From the IMG/VR virus record IMGVR_UViG_3300049846_000738, positions 1 through 40,158 of that record: a stretch of DNA of 40,158 nt; one strand, written 5' to 3'. Below the pieces are notes generated by a model. That model made no database searches. It worked only from the letters and a program-made list of their open reading frames with translations, and had not been told where the DNA came from. This document shows positions 1 through 7,319 of the stretch, piece by piece. The DNA is from a virus. Every line of letters begins with the position of its first letter. Position 1 is the first letter of the stretch. The translations under genes and the position numbers were made by a program.

Positions 1-1
1 C

Positions 2-82
2 GAATTGAGCGCGAAACAAGTTAAACTGGAGTCATTGGCTGATATCCGCGCCCGTTTCCAGGAGATAGAGTTTTGGCGATAA
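2..82 (+). CDS. C-terminal end of tail-tip NlpC/P60-like protein (partial)
   Basis: An open frame enters from the left edge and ends at TAA 80-82, giving 26 residues that finish with RFQEIEFWR. It overlaps the TTG start of the next gene by 10 bases, as expected for translationally coupled tail genes. In lambda-like phages an NlpC/P60 (K-like) gene directly precedes the J-like gene, and the start of such a gene runs off the right edge at 39877-40158. I infer that these are two ends of one gene. Joined directly, the two pieces are out of frame by two missing bases, so this is not certain. Confidence 0.6.
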   Translation, partial: ELSAKQVKLESLADIRARFQEIEFWR

Positions 83-2625
83 CGCACCACATCACGCGCA
101 ACGCGAACGGGGGTTTTGGCCAGGCCACACACCCCGGCGCCCCCATTGATTTTGTCCTCGCGCATATCCCGGACGGCGTGCCGTTCAAAATCTACATCGA
201 CTCTATTGGCGCGGACACGGACGTGACCGACGACCTCGAGGCGCTCCAAGAGGACGCCGAATTTTACGTCATCGAATCCCCAGGCGGCGTAGTCGGGGCG
301 GTTGTCGCAGTAATTGCTGCGGTCATTGCCGTCACTGCGACAATAGCCAAAACGCCACCCATCGCAGCGCGCAATCAGCAGGGCGAGAGCCCCAATAACC
401 GGCTGACGGACCGCACAAACAAGCCGCGCCCCTACGAGCGCACATACGACATATGCGGTACTGTGCAGAGCATCCCCAACGATTTGATGACCGTGTATCA
501 GAAATTCGACTCGAGCGGGAGCGTCATAGAGTTTGGCTATTACGACGTAGGGCGTGGGCCGCTTGACACCCCCGCCGATAAAATCACGGACGGCGACACT
601 CGACTGAGCGACATCACCGGGTCTGCGGCGGCCGTTTACGGGCCGTTCACATCCCCCAACAGCGGGGCGCCACAGGTCCAGATTGGCGACCCGATAACCG
701 AGGCGCTATACATTACGGCCCAGGCCAACGAAGTGGACGGCGCAGAGCTACGGGCACCCAATGATTTAACGGCCAACATCGGCAGCGCTGCGACGGTCTC
801 GCGCGTCGGAACTGTGGCAACACTGACAGACCCGACCGGTGACTCGCGATTTGACGATTTTATGGGCGTCGGGGACGCTATCGAACTTACCTCGATTAAA
901 GTCGACACTGGGTCACCGCCGACCGTAGTAACCAGAGACCTAAGCGGGGTGTACACCCTAACGTCGGTTAGTGATGTAGAGGTTAAATTCACAGTAAACG
1001 AGGCCATAAATCCTTGGCTGTCGGTAACCAGCACCCCGATCGCCGTGAAGCCTGACGCAAACGCCACAACGGGGCCGTATGACAAAATCGCGGCCACGTG
1101 GTCCGACTGGATCACGATGGATAAAATCCAGGCGTCGCGTGTGCTGGCGAATTTCGGCGCCAGTCAGGGCATGTACAAAGACGACGGAAACCAGAAATCG
1201 GCGGCGTCGGTGACTATCCGGCTAGAATATCAGGCCGTCGACGCGCAAAAAGCCCCATATGGCCCAGTCTATACCGCCGACGGCACAGTGTCCGGGCGGT
1301 CGAGCGATTTTACGGGGGTGTCTGTAGTTGGTGAGTTGCCGACGGCATCGGCATTCCGGGCGCGGGCGCGACGCCTGACAGATAAGGACCTCGGGTTTCA
1401 GGGGCAGGTCGTCGATGATATCTCGTTTGATCGCCTCTATGCACAGGCCCCCGACGCGACCCCGAGCTATGGCAACAGGACGACCATTCACACGGCGAGG
1501 CGCCAAACGCCGAGGGCTACGTCTGTGAAATCTCCGAAACTCGCCCTGGTTGTCACTGAGCGGGTTTATCGGTACCTCGGGGGAGGCGTATTCGATACGG
1601 CGCTATCCAACAACACCCAGGCCGCGCAATCCCTCATCCGGCTGCTGCGTGACCCCGTGTGCGGGGGCCTCCCCCTGACTGCGAGCAACATGGACCGTCT
1701 GCTGGCCGTACAGGACGAGATAGAGGCTTACTTCGGCAGCGCAGAGGCGGGGCAGTTTTGCTATACGTTCGACGCCTACAGCACGACGATGCAGGACATC
1801 ATCAACACGATTGCCGATGCCGTATTCTGCCGGGCGTATCGTGAGGGGTCGGCCATTCTGCTGGACTTCGACCGCCCCCGGATGGGCCCGGAGATGGTGT
1901 TTACCCACCGCAGCAAGGCCCCTGGAGAGAAATGGACCCGCTCCTTCAATACCCGAGACCGGTACGATTCGCTGAAATTCAGCTACATCGACCCGGTCAC
2001 TAACACGAAAGAGATCATCACAATCCCCGCCGATGGCGGTGTGAAAACAGAGACCTATGACTCGAAGGGCGTCCGAAACTACAAACAGGCATATTGGTCA
2101 GCGCATCGCCGCTACCAGCGCAACCTGCTGGGCCGGGTGTCTGTCGAATTCGCGGCCATGGAGGAGGGCATTTTCGCTCGCCCAGGGCGCGCCATCAGCG
2201 TCGTGAAGGGCTCGCGTGTGTCTCCATTCGACGGTTACGTCGTTGCCGTGGATGGGCTCACCGTTGTGCTCTCGCAGAATGTGGAGTTTACACCGGGGGC
2301 AGACCACTCGCTTGTGCTCAAACGACGGGATGGGTCCGTGCAGAGCGTCGGCGTCGTGCCGGGGGCGAACAATCGGACTGTGATAATGACGTCCGCACCG
2401 CAGGAGGCCATATACACTGGCAACGAGGCGTTGAAAACCGAATTTTCATTCGGCAGCGATGACAGGCATAATGCGCAGATGGTGGTTGTCTCTACTGTTG
2501 AGCCGGGAGCTAACCGCACTGTGCGGATAACGGGGCTCAACTACACAGATGAGTACTACGCGTTTGATGGTGTCGCGCCGTTCGGCCGCGCCTTCAGTTC
2601 TGGATTTAGCAACGGGTTTTCATAG
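73..2625 (+). CDS. Tail tip attachment protein, lambda J-like
   Basis: This 850-residue protein is probably the central tail-tip (host specificity) protein. Residues 71-92 form a hydrophobic, glycine-anchored segment, followed by SPNNRLTDRTNK (106-117) and PRPYERTYDICGTV. That layout, hydrophobic helix then N-N-x-L-x-x-R-x-N-K-x-R, is seen in lambda I/J-type tail-tip proteins. The C-terminal half is beta-rich with no enzymatic motif that I can see. The start is TTG, chosen because GGAG (61-64) lies 8 bases upstream and no ATG fits. It overlaps the upstream NlpC/P60 end by 10 bases and is followed 8 bases later by the tailspike gene. The role is inferred from gene order and the N-terminal motif. 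Confidence 0.8.
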   Translation: MAITHHITRNANGGFGQATHPGAPIDFVLAHIPDGVPFKIYIDSIGADTDVTDDLEALQEDAEFYVIESPGGVVGAVVAVIAAVIAVTATIAKTPPIAARNQQGESPNNRLTDRTNKPRPYERTYDICGTVQSIPNDLMTVYQKFDSSGSVIEFGYYDVGRGPLDTPADKITDGDTRLSDITGSAAAVYGPFTSPNSGAPQVQIGDPITEALYITAQANEVDGAELRAPNDLTANIGSAATVSRVGTVATLTDPTGDSRFDDFMGVGDAIELTSIKVDTGSPPTVVTRDLSGVYTLTSVSDVEVKFTVNEAINPWLSVTSTPIAVKPDANATTGPYDKIAATWSDWITMDKIQASRVLANFGASQGMYKDDGNQKSAASVTIRLEYQAVDAQKAPYGPVYTADGTVSGRSSDFTGVSVVGELPTASAFRARARRLTDKDLGFQGQVVDDISFDRLYAQAPDATPSYGNRTTIHTARRQTPRATSVKSPKLALVVTERVYRYLGGGVFDTALSNNTQAAQSLIRLLRDPVCGGLPLTASNMDRLLAVQDEIEAYFGSAEAGQFCYTFDAYSTTMQDIINTIADAVFCRAYREGSAILLDFDRPRMGPEMVFTHRSKAPGEKWTRSFNTRDRYDSLKFSYIDPVTNTKEIITIPADGGVKTETYDSKGVRNYKQAYWSAHRRYQRNLLGRVSVEFAAMEEGIFARPGRAISVVKGSRVSPFDGYVVAVDGLTVVLSQNVEFTPGADHSLVLKRRDGSVQSVGVVPGANNRTVIMTSAPQEAIYTGNEALKTEFSFGSDDRHNAQMVVVSTVEPGANRTVRITGLNYTDEYYAFDGVAPFGRAFSSGFSNGFS

Positions 2626-2633
2626 GGGGTTTT

Positions 2634-4196
2634 ATGGCTTGCGGCGACGTGTTGTCACTGGAAGATTTGCAGACGGCGAAGAAGCACCAGCTTTTCGAGG
2701 CCGAGGTCATCACCGGCAAGGCGGGGGGTGTTGCAGGTGGGGCTAGTATCGACTACGCCACGAACCAGGTTACTGGGCAGACACAGAAGACACTACCAGC
2801 GGTGTTGCGTGATGCGGGGTTCCGCCCCGCGCCGTTCACCTTCGTAACGGGTGGTACGCTGGCCATTGGGGACAGTGATATGGCCGTTTTATGGCCTGTG
2901 TCGGGCGGCGGCGACGGCCAATATTACATCTGGAAAGGCGCATACCCGAAAGTTATACCGGCCGCGTCTTCACCGGCAACAACTGGGGGTGTCTCCGACG
3001 CTGGTTGGCTGCCGTTGGGGGATATAACGCTGAGGGGAGATTTAGCGTCTGTGAACAGTACAGTATCTATTGCTGGAGTCACAGCTGAGAGAGTAGCTGA
3101 TGCAGCAAACGGAGAATTCGGGCCGGTTAAACTCCAGCAAGGTATCGGGAGTAATCTGCTAATACGGGATGTGACTCCAGGAAACGCTACAAGGGCGCAT
3201 ATCGAGCCGAACGGGCGCATTCAAACAGGAACTACATCAAAGCTCGATTGGATGTTTGACCCATACCAAGACGATGGCGCGAATTACAGAATTTTTAACA
3301 TCTACAATGAAGTTGGCAGCCTGCCAAACTTGCGCGGAGAAAATGGCAGGTCTGTTCTAAATGTTAAGGGCACTGGTCAACAATGGGGCGTATGGCCAAG
3401 TCTGCATATTGGGTTTCAGGACGGCGCTAAAGTTCCACTGAAAATATTCTATTTCGACACATCCGATACTGCGTGGCGCACACCACAGCGTGGTTTGTGG
3501 CACTCTGGCACTCAGTATAGTGTTGACGATTATGTTCTTTCCGACTTCAAGTTATACAAAGCCACTACGGCGGGAATATCTGGAGGACTACCTCCTGTTC
3601 ATGCAAGTGGCAGCGTTAGTGATGGGGTTGTTACGTGGCTGTTTGTACGAAATTACCAAGCATCCGTTAATGCTATCGAGGCTTGTACGTTATTTGGCCA
3701 AGTCGAGGACATGCCCCTTTTTGGCCACCCAGGTATTTGCGCCCAGTTCCATCGTCACACCCTGTATAAAAACGGATTCCGCCAAAAATTCCTGAAAGCA
3801 GACGGTAGTTTGATGGCTTGGTCTGGGGTTGCTGTAGGGTCAGACAGCTATCAGATTGAGATGTCAGATGGCTCTAGGACTCAGTTTTTTGATGGATGGC
3901 GCAGATCTAGCCTTTCAGCACTATCCTTGGGTGTGCAGGTAATAAACTCCAACTCTAGCACGGTAGACGTGGCGACAAAGGAGATGGTCACCTTTAGCAA
4001 CACGGCACCGACTACCGTCACGGCGTTCTCTAACGCAAGGGCAAACCAATCATTCTACGTCGAGGCAACAAATAGCAATACAACAATCGCACACAACAGC
4101 GCAATAAGACTGAGGGGGGCCGCAAACATCAACCTGACTGTAGAAACAATATTGCATTTTGTTAGGCATTCTGACGGTAGATTTGTGCAGATTTAA
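2634..4196 (+). CDS. Tailspike / tail fiber, receptor-binding protein
   Basis: This 520-residue protein has a conserved particle-binding N-terminus. MACGDVLSLEDLQTAKKHQ is followed by the QKTLPAVLRDAGF and FTFVTGGTLAIGD...YYIWKGAYPKVIPA...WLPLGD pattern of N-terminal modules shared by many phage tailspikes and fibers (about residues 1-130). Residues 131-520 are not recognised: no clear depolymerase active site, beta-rich and Asn/Thr/Ser-rich. From about 3050 the DNA is more AT-rich than the flanking tail genes, which suggests an exchanged receptor-binding domain on a conserved anchor. GGGGG lies just before the ATG, and a hairpin terminator follows directly. I infer host receptor or surface polysaccharide binding. 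Confidence 0.8.
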   Translation: MACGDVLSLEDLQTAKKHQLFEAEVITGKAGGVAGGASIDYATNQVTGQTQKTLPAVLRDAGFRPAPFTFVTGGTLAIGDSDMAVLWPVSGGGDGQYYIWKGAYPKVIPAASSPATTGGVSDAGWLPLGDITLRGDLASVNSTVSIAGVTAERVADAANGEFGPVKLQQGIGSNLLIRDVTPGNATRAHIEPNGRIQTGTTSKLDWMFDPYQDDGANYRIFNIYNEVGSLPNLRGENGRSVLNVKGTGQQWGVWPSLHIGFQDGAKVPLKIFYFDTSDTAWRTPQRGLWHSGTQYSVDDYVLSDFKLYKATTAGISGGLPPVHASGSVSDGVVTWLFVRNYQASVNAIEACTLFGQVEDMPLFGHPGICAQFHRHTLYKNGFRQKFLKADGSLMAWSGVAVGSDSYQIEMSDGSRTQFFDGWRRSSLSALSLGVQVINSNSSTVDVATKEMVTFSNTAPTTVTAFSNARANQSFYVEATNSNTTIAHNSAIRLRGAANINLTVETILHFVRHSDGRFVQI

Positions 4197-4226
4197 AAAA
4201 AAAGCCCCCATTAGAGGGGCTTTTTC
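4197..4226. terminator. Bidirectional terminator between tailspike and helicase genes
   Basis: AAAAAGCCCC and GGGGCTTTTT form a stem around the loop CATTAGA. It has a U-run in both directions and so serves the rightward tail genes and the leftward replication genes. The leftward helicase stop codon (4211-4213) lies in the loop, so the helicase's last residues (KKPL) are encoded by one arm. Confidence 0.85.
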
Positions 4227-6685
4227 ATTTTGCAGTATTCCATAAGCAGGTCTTGCACATCCGCTTTACCCTCGACCCGAGCCTGCACCACTTGGTCGAG
4301 CGTCCCCTCCGCCTGTATCTGGTACACGAACACCGGGCGCGGGTGGCCGGCCTGGTGCTGCCGGATGGGCCCTATACGCTCGATAATCTGGGCGTAGTGC
4401 TCGTAATTCCATGTCAGGTTAAAGAACGCCAGATGGTGGCCTCCATCCTGCAAGTTCAAGCCGTGGCCGGCAGACGCAGGGTGGACGCACAGCATCTCGA
4501 TTTCGCCACGGTTCCACGCCTCTATTTGCCTGTTACCCTTCGCGCCTTTGGCCAGTGCCACCGCGTTGGGAAACTTCTTGAGGATGCGCTGGAGGTCGTG
4601 CTTGTACTGGTACGCCACGAGCAGCGGCGAGCCGGTGAGCTCATCAACAATCGACTCCAGCGCCTCCAACTTGGCATTGTGAACCAGCTCCCACTCGGTG
4701 CTCGGCTCGCCATCCTCGTTTGTGACGTAGACCGCACCCCCGGCAATCTGGAGGCACTTGGCCGTGCGGGCCGCTGCGTTTGCTGCCTCAACCTCCCCGG
4801 CCTCAAGCTGGGCAAATAGCTCCTTCTCCATCTGGTCATAGACTTTGCGGGCCTTGGTAGGGAGTGGCACGACAACAGGCACAATCACTGGCTTGTCACA
4901 CCCGAAATACTCGGCAGCGTCCACGGTCAGCGATATGTCGGCAATCTTGGCGTGTATCTCGTCGTCCGCCCCTTTGCGCGGCTTGTACGACTTTGCCGCA
5001 TGGTGTTGCCCCTCCTGCACTCCGATAAACCAGCGGTCGGTAAACGCCGTGTAAGAGAGCCCCAGGCGCTGGCCGGCGTCGAGGAACCAGCACTGGCCCC
5101 AGAGGTCTTTCAAGCCATTCGGTGCCGGGGTGCCGGTAAGGTTGATGAAGCGTTTCACCTTCTTGTGGGCCACTTTTCCAAGCGCCCGCGCCCGCTTGCT
5201 GCCGCCTTTGCTGCGGAACGATTTGAGCTTGGTTGACTCGTCGGCAACGATGACTGTGAACGGCCACCGGTCGCCCCAGAACTCGATCAGCCATTCCATG
5301 ACGTCGTAGTTGCAGCACACCACATTGGCATCGTCGTTAAGCATGACGTCCTCCCGGTACTGGCGGATGCCGGTTGCATCGACGACGCGCAGCGCTGGGA
5401 ACGACCATTTCTCTTGCTCGGCGGGCCAAGTGCCAGACGCCACTCGCAGCGGTGCGAGTATTAACACCCGGTCGCCGGTCTCTGTCTCGGCATCCCAGTC
5501 CTCCAGGACGCCGGTCTGGTATAGCTTATTGAGCGCCCACATGACTGAGCCAGTGTTGTGCGTTACCGTGAAATCCCCTAACAAGAATCGGTGGTCGCCG
5601 TCTATGGTGAACCCGTAATAATCATCGACGCCGACGGGCTCAATGCTCTTGATGCCGACATTCAGCACGTTCTTGGCAATACGGCGCGGCGGGATATTGA
5701 GATGTCTACCCCGCACAAACGGCACCACAGAGAAGTCCCCGGACAGGCTAACACGCCAATAGTCACCCCAAACGCCGTTGTTAGTGCACTGCTTGCGTGT
5801 TGCAGTTTTGTATGCGGCAAACCCAAGACTACGGGCTAGGTAACACATATCGTCCGCCAGTACCTCTCGATTGCTGATCCAGTCAAAACCCCCGGCGTGG
5901 TAATAGCCATCGCTATCCAATAACCCGGCCAACAATTCGAGGCGCTGCCCCCTGCTGCCGCATTTGTATTGGTGTGGGATGTGCTTGTTGTTCAACACCC
6001 CGGCCTCGCGTAAAGCGGTAGTGAACCCCCGTACTTTATGGCCGGTGTTGCCTGGCGATATGGCCCAAGTTAACGGCCCCTCTTTGCGGATATGAAAGCC
6101 GTGCTGCTCGGCGTAGCTGTTAAGCCATGCGCGGATTTCTGTCTCTTTCTCGCCAGAGGTGATTGCCCCCACACTGGCGGTACCGTCGCCGAGCCACAGC
6201 CCCAGCAGGTACGGCGGCAGCAGGTGGTCGTGCTCTTTCCGCGAAAACTCCACGGGGGCCCGCCACCCTTTAAGCAACCCATTTTTACCACGCAGCCACT
6301 CCGGCAACTTAAGCCAGTCAAGAAGCGGGACGTCGAACACTGTGTTATCTGGCCACGCCCTATTCCCGGTGCTGGTCGTCGTGCGCAGCGACAGGATGTG
6401 GCTCTCGTTCACTGTGTAGGCTTCGCCCTTGACCGGGGTTACTTCGTACATCATCTCGCGGCCATGGCCAAGGGACAACACCAGGCGCGGCGTTGAGTCG
6501 GGGCCCATCAGTAAGTCCCCGACCGCGATTTCTTGGACAGGCTTCACAGACCCGTCAAACATTATGATTGGCGTGTCTTTTTTCAGGCACTTACCTGACC
6601 CCATTGTGGCGAACACGTTGCAACGTGGGTGCCGCATAATATGAGCCGTGATGAGCTTCTGGTACTCGCGGCGCTTAAATTGCAT
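4211..6685 (-). CDS. SNF2/DEAD-like helicase interrupted by an intein
   Basis: The precursor is 824 residues. After intein removal the helicase would be about 479 residues. The N-extein ends in the P-loop ATMGSGK (residues 26-32) and continues as TGSVMWALNK after the intein. Motif II is VIVADEST (DEST at 482-485), and motif VI lies in QIIERIGPIRQHQAG (R770-Q776). DEST and this motif VI are typical of SNF2-type superfamily 2 helicases carried by phages with PolA/DUF2815 replication modules. The start overlaps the VRR-NUC gene by 11 bases, and AGAGGAG precedes the ATG. The likely role is in replication, recombination or repair on phage DNA. Activity should depend on splicing, because the P-loop is split. 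Confidence 0.88.
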   Translation of the reverse strand: MQFKRREYQKLITAHIMRHPRCNVFATMGSGKCLKKDTPIIMFDGSVKPVQEIAVGDLLMGPDSTPRLVLSLGHGREMMYEVTPVKGEAYTVNESHILSLRTTTSTGNRAWPDNTVFDVPLLDWLKLPEWLRGKNGLLKGWRAPVEFSRKEHDHLLPPYLLGLWLGDGTASVGAITSGEKETEIRAWLNSYAEQHGFHIRKEGPLTWAISPGNTGHKVRGFTTALREAGVLNNKHIPHQYKCGSRGQRLELLAGLLDSDGYYHAGGFDWISNREVLADDMCYLARSLGFAAYKTATRKQCTNNGVWGDYWRVSLSGDFSVVPFVRGRHLNIPPRRIAKNVLNVGIKSIEPVGVDDYYGFTIDGDHRFLLGDFTVTHNTGSVMWALNKLYQTGVLEDWDAETETGDRVLILAPLRVASGTWPAEQEKWSFPALRVVDATGIRQYREDVMLNDDANVVCCNYDVMEWLIEFWGDRWPFTVIVADESTKLKSFRSKGGSKRARALGKVAHKKVKRFINLTGTPAPNGLKDLWGQCWFLDAGQRLGLSYTAFTDRWFIGVQEGQHHAAKSYKPRKGADDEIHAKIADISLTVDAAEYFGCDKPVIVPVVVPLPTKARKVYDQMEKELFAQLEAGEVEAANAAARTAKCLQIAGGAVYVTNEDGEPSTEWELVHNAKLEALESIVDELTGSPLLVAYQYKHDLQRILKKFPNAVALAKGAKGNRQIEAWNRGEIEMLCVHPASAGHGLNLQDGGHHLAFFNLTWNYEHYAQIIERIGPIRQHQAGHPRPVFVYQIQAEGTLDQVVQARVEGKADVQDLLMEYCKMKKPL
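5555..6589 (-). other. Intein with LAGLIDADG homing endonuclease domain (in-frame)
   Basis: Residues 33-377 of the helicase precursor (345 residues) form an intein. It begins with Cys33 (CLKKDTPI, block A) and has the block B-like segment YTVNESHILSL (89-99). The two LAGLIDADG-like helices are LLGLWLGDG (159-167) and LAGLLDSDG (252-260). The C-terminal block is DDYYGFTIDGDHRFLLGDF, then TVTHN ending in His-Asn (376-377). The +1 extein residue is Thr378. Insertion falls exactly between Lys and Thr of the Walker A motif. Both LAGLIDADG motifs keep an acidic residue at the catalytic position, so the endonuclease may be active. No stop or frameshift interrupts it. Confidence 0.92.
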
Positions 6686-7013
6686 GACCGAATAGCTCCT
6701 CTATCAGCGCGTCTACTTGCGCCTTGCTGCCGATGACGCGGACGTCGGCCCCCACGGCGCGCATCCGCTCATGCTCGCGCACCTGGTGCGGCTCCGGCTC
6801 GATGTTCTCATCGCGTTTGTATTCGATGAAAACAACACGTGGTGGGCGTAAGCCCAGAATGAAATCCATATCCACACGTTCGGGCACCAGCACCAACTGG
6901 TCAGGGCAGCCGCGCCGGGATTCATAGGAGATTTTCCGCACCAGGCAGCCGTGTTTCTTGAGCTGTTCTGCGCCGTAGGCTTGCACGACGCCCTCGGGGG
7001 TTTTATTCGCCAT
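6675..7013 (-). CDS. VRR-NUC domain nuclease
   Basis: The 112-residue protein starts at ATG 7013 (MANKTPEG), with GGGGTGA upstream. A GTG three codons earlier is also possible. The core resembles VRR-NUC, a PD-(D/E)XK nuclease fold: RRGCPDQLVL (Asp38) and VVFIEYK (Glu64, Lys66), followed by the helix HQVREHERMRAVGADV common in the family. Family members cut branched or Holliday-like DNA. The gene overlaps its neighbours on both sides by 11 bases, which places it in the helicase transcript. I infer that it works with the helicase in processing replication or recombination intermediates. Confidence 0.88.
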   Translation of the reverse strand: MANKTPEGVVQAYGAEQLKKHGCLVRKISYESRRGCPDQLVLVPERVDMDFILGLRPPRVVFIEYKRDENIEPEPHQVREHERMRAVGADVRVIGSKAQVDALIEELFGHAI

Positions 7014-7260
7014 GGTTCTCACCCCACGTTACGATTTTCTCGCCGCAGAAAGGGCAGAAGTTCACGGCAACACCTCCGCCGATGAACTCGCCGCTATGGA
7101 CTTGCACAACATCGGGCGATTTCTCACCAGTTCGCATATTGACGCGGTGCGGCGAGAACAACCCCTTACTTTTAGACTTGGGGTTGCCGTATTCAATTGC
7201 TCGCTGTAAGGCCCCGCATGGTGAAAGACGCACCCCATCTACAACGCATTTTGTAGCCAT
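7003..7260 (-). CDS. Small zinc-ribbon-like protein, unknown function
   Basis: I do not recognise this 85-residue protein as a named family. The N-terminal half includes CVVDGVRLSPCGALQRA, and the C-terminus has FCPFCGEKI, a CxxC knuckle that could bind zinc with the earlier cysteines. A strong site AAAGGAG lies upstream of the ATG. It overlaps the VRR-NUC start by 11 bases and heads a three-gene group (this gene, nuclease, helicase) separated from the polymerase by 59 bases that hold a possible promoter. Confidence 0.7.
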   Translation of the reverse strand: MATKCVVDGVRLSPCGALQRAIEYGNPKSKSKGLFSPHRVNMRTGEKSPDVVQVHSGEFIGGGVAVNFCPFCGEKIVTWGENHGE

Positions 7261-7290
7261 CGCTGAATCTCCTTTCTAAGTGACAACCAA

Positions 7291-7319
7291 ACATTAGCAC
7301 GATAATTTCTATAGCGCAA
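7291..7319 (-). promoter_or_regulatory. Possible sigma70-type promoter for zinc-ribbon/nuclease/helicase group
   Basis: Read leftward: TTGCGC (7319-7314), 17-base spacer, TAATGT (7296-7291). The spacer and -10 contain GTGCTAA, resembling a half-site of the operator seen at other phage promoters. The -10 is a weak match. Confidence 0.4.
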
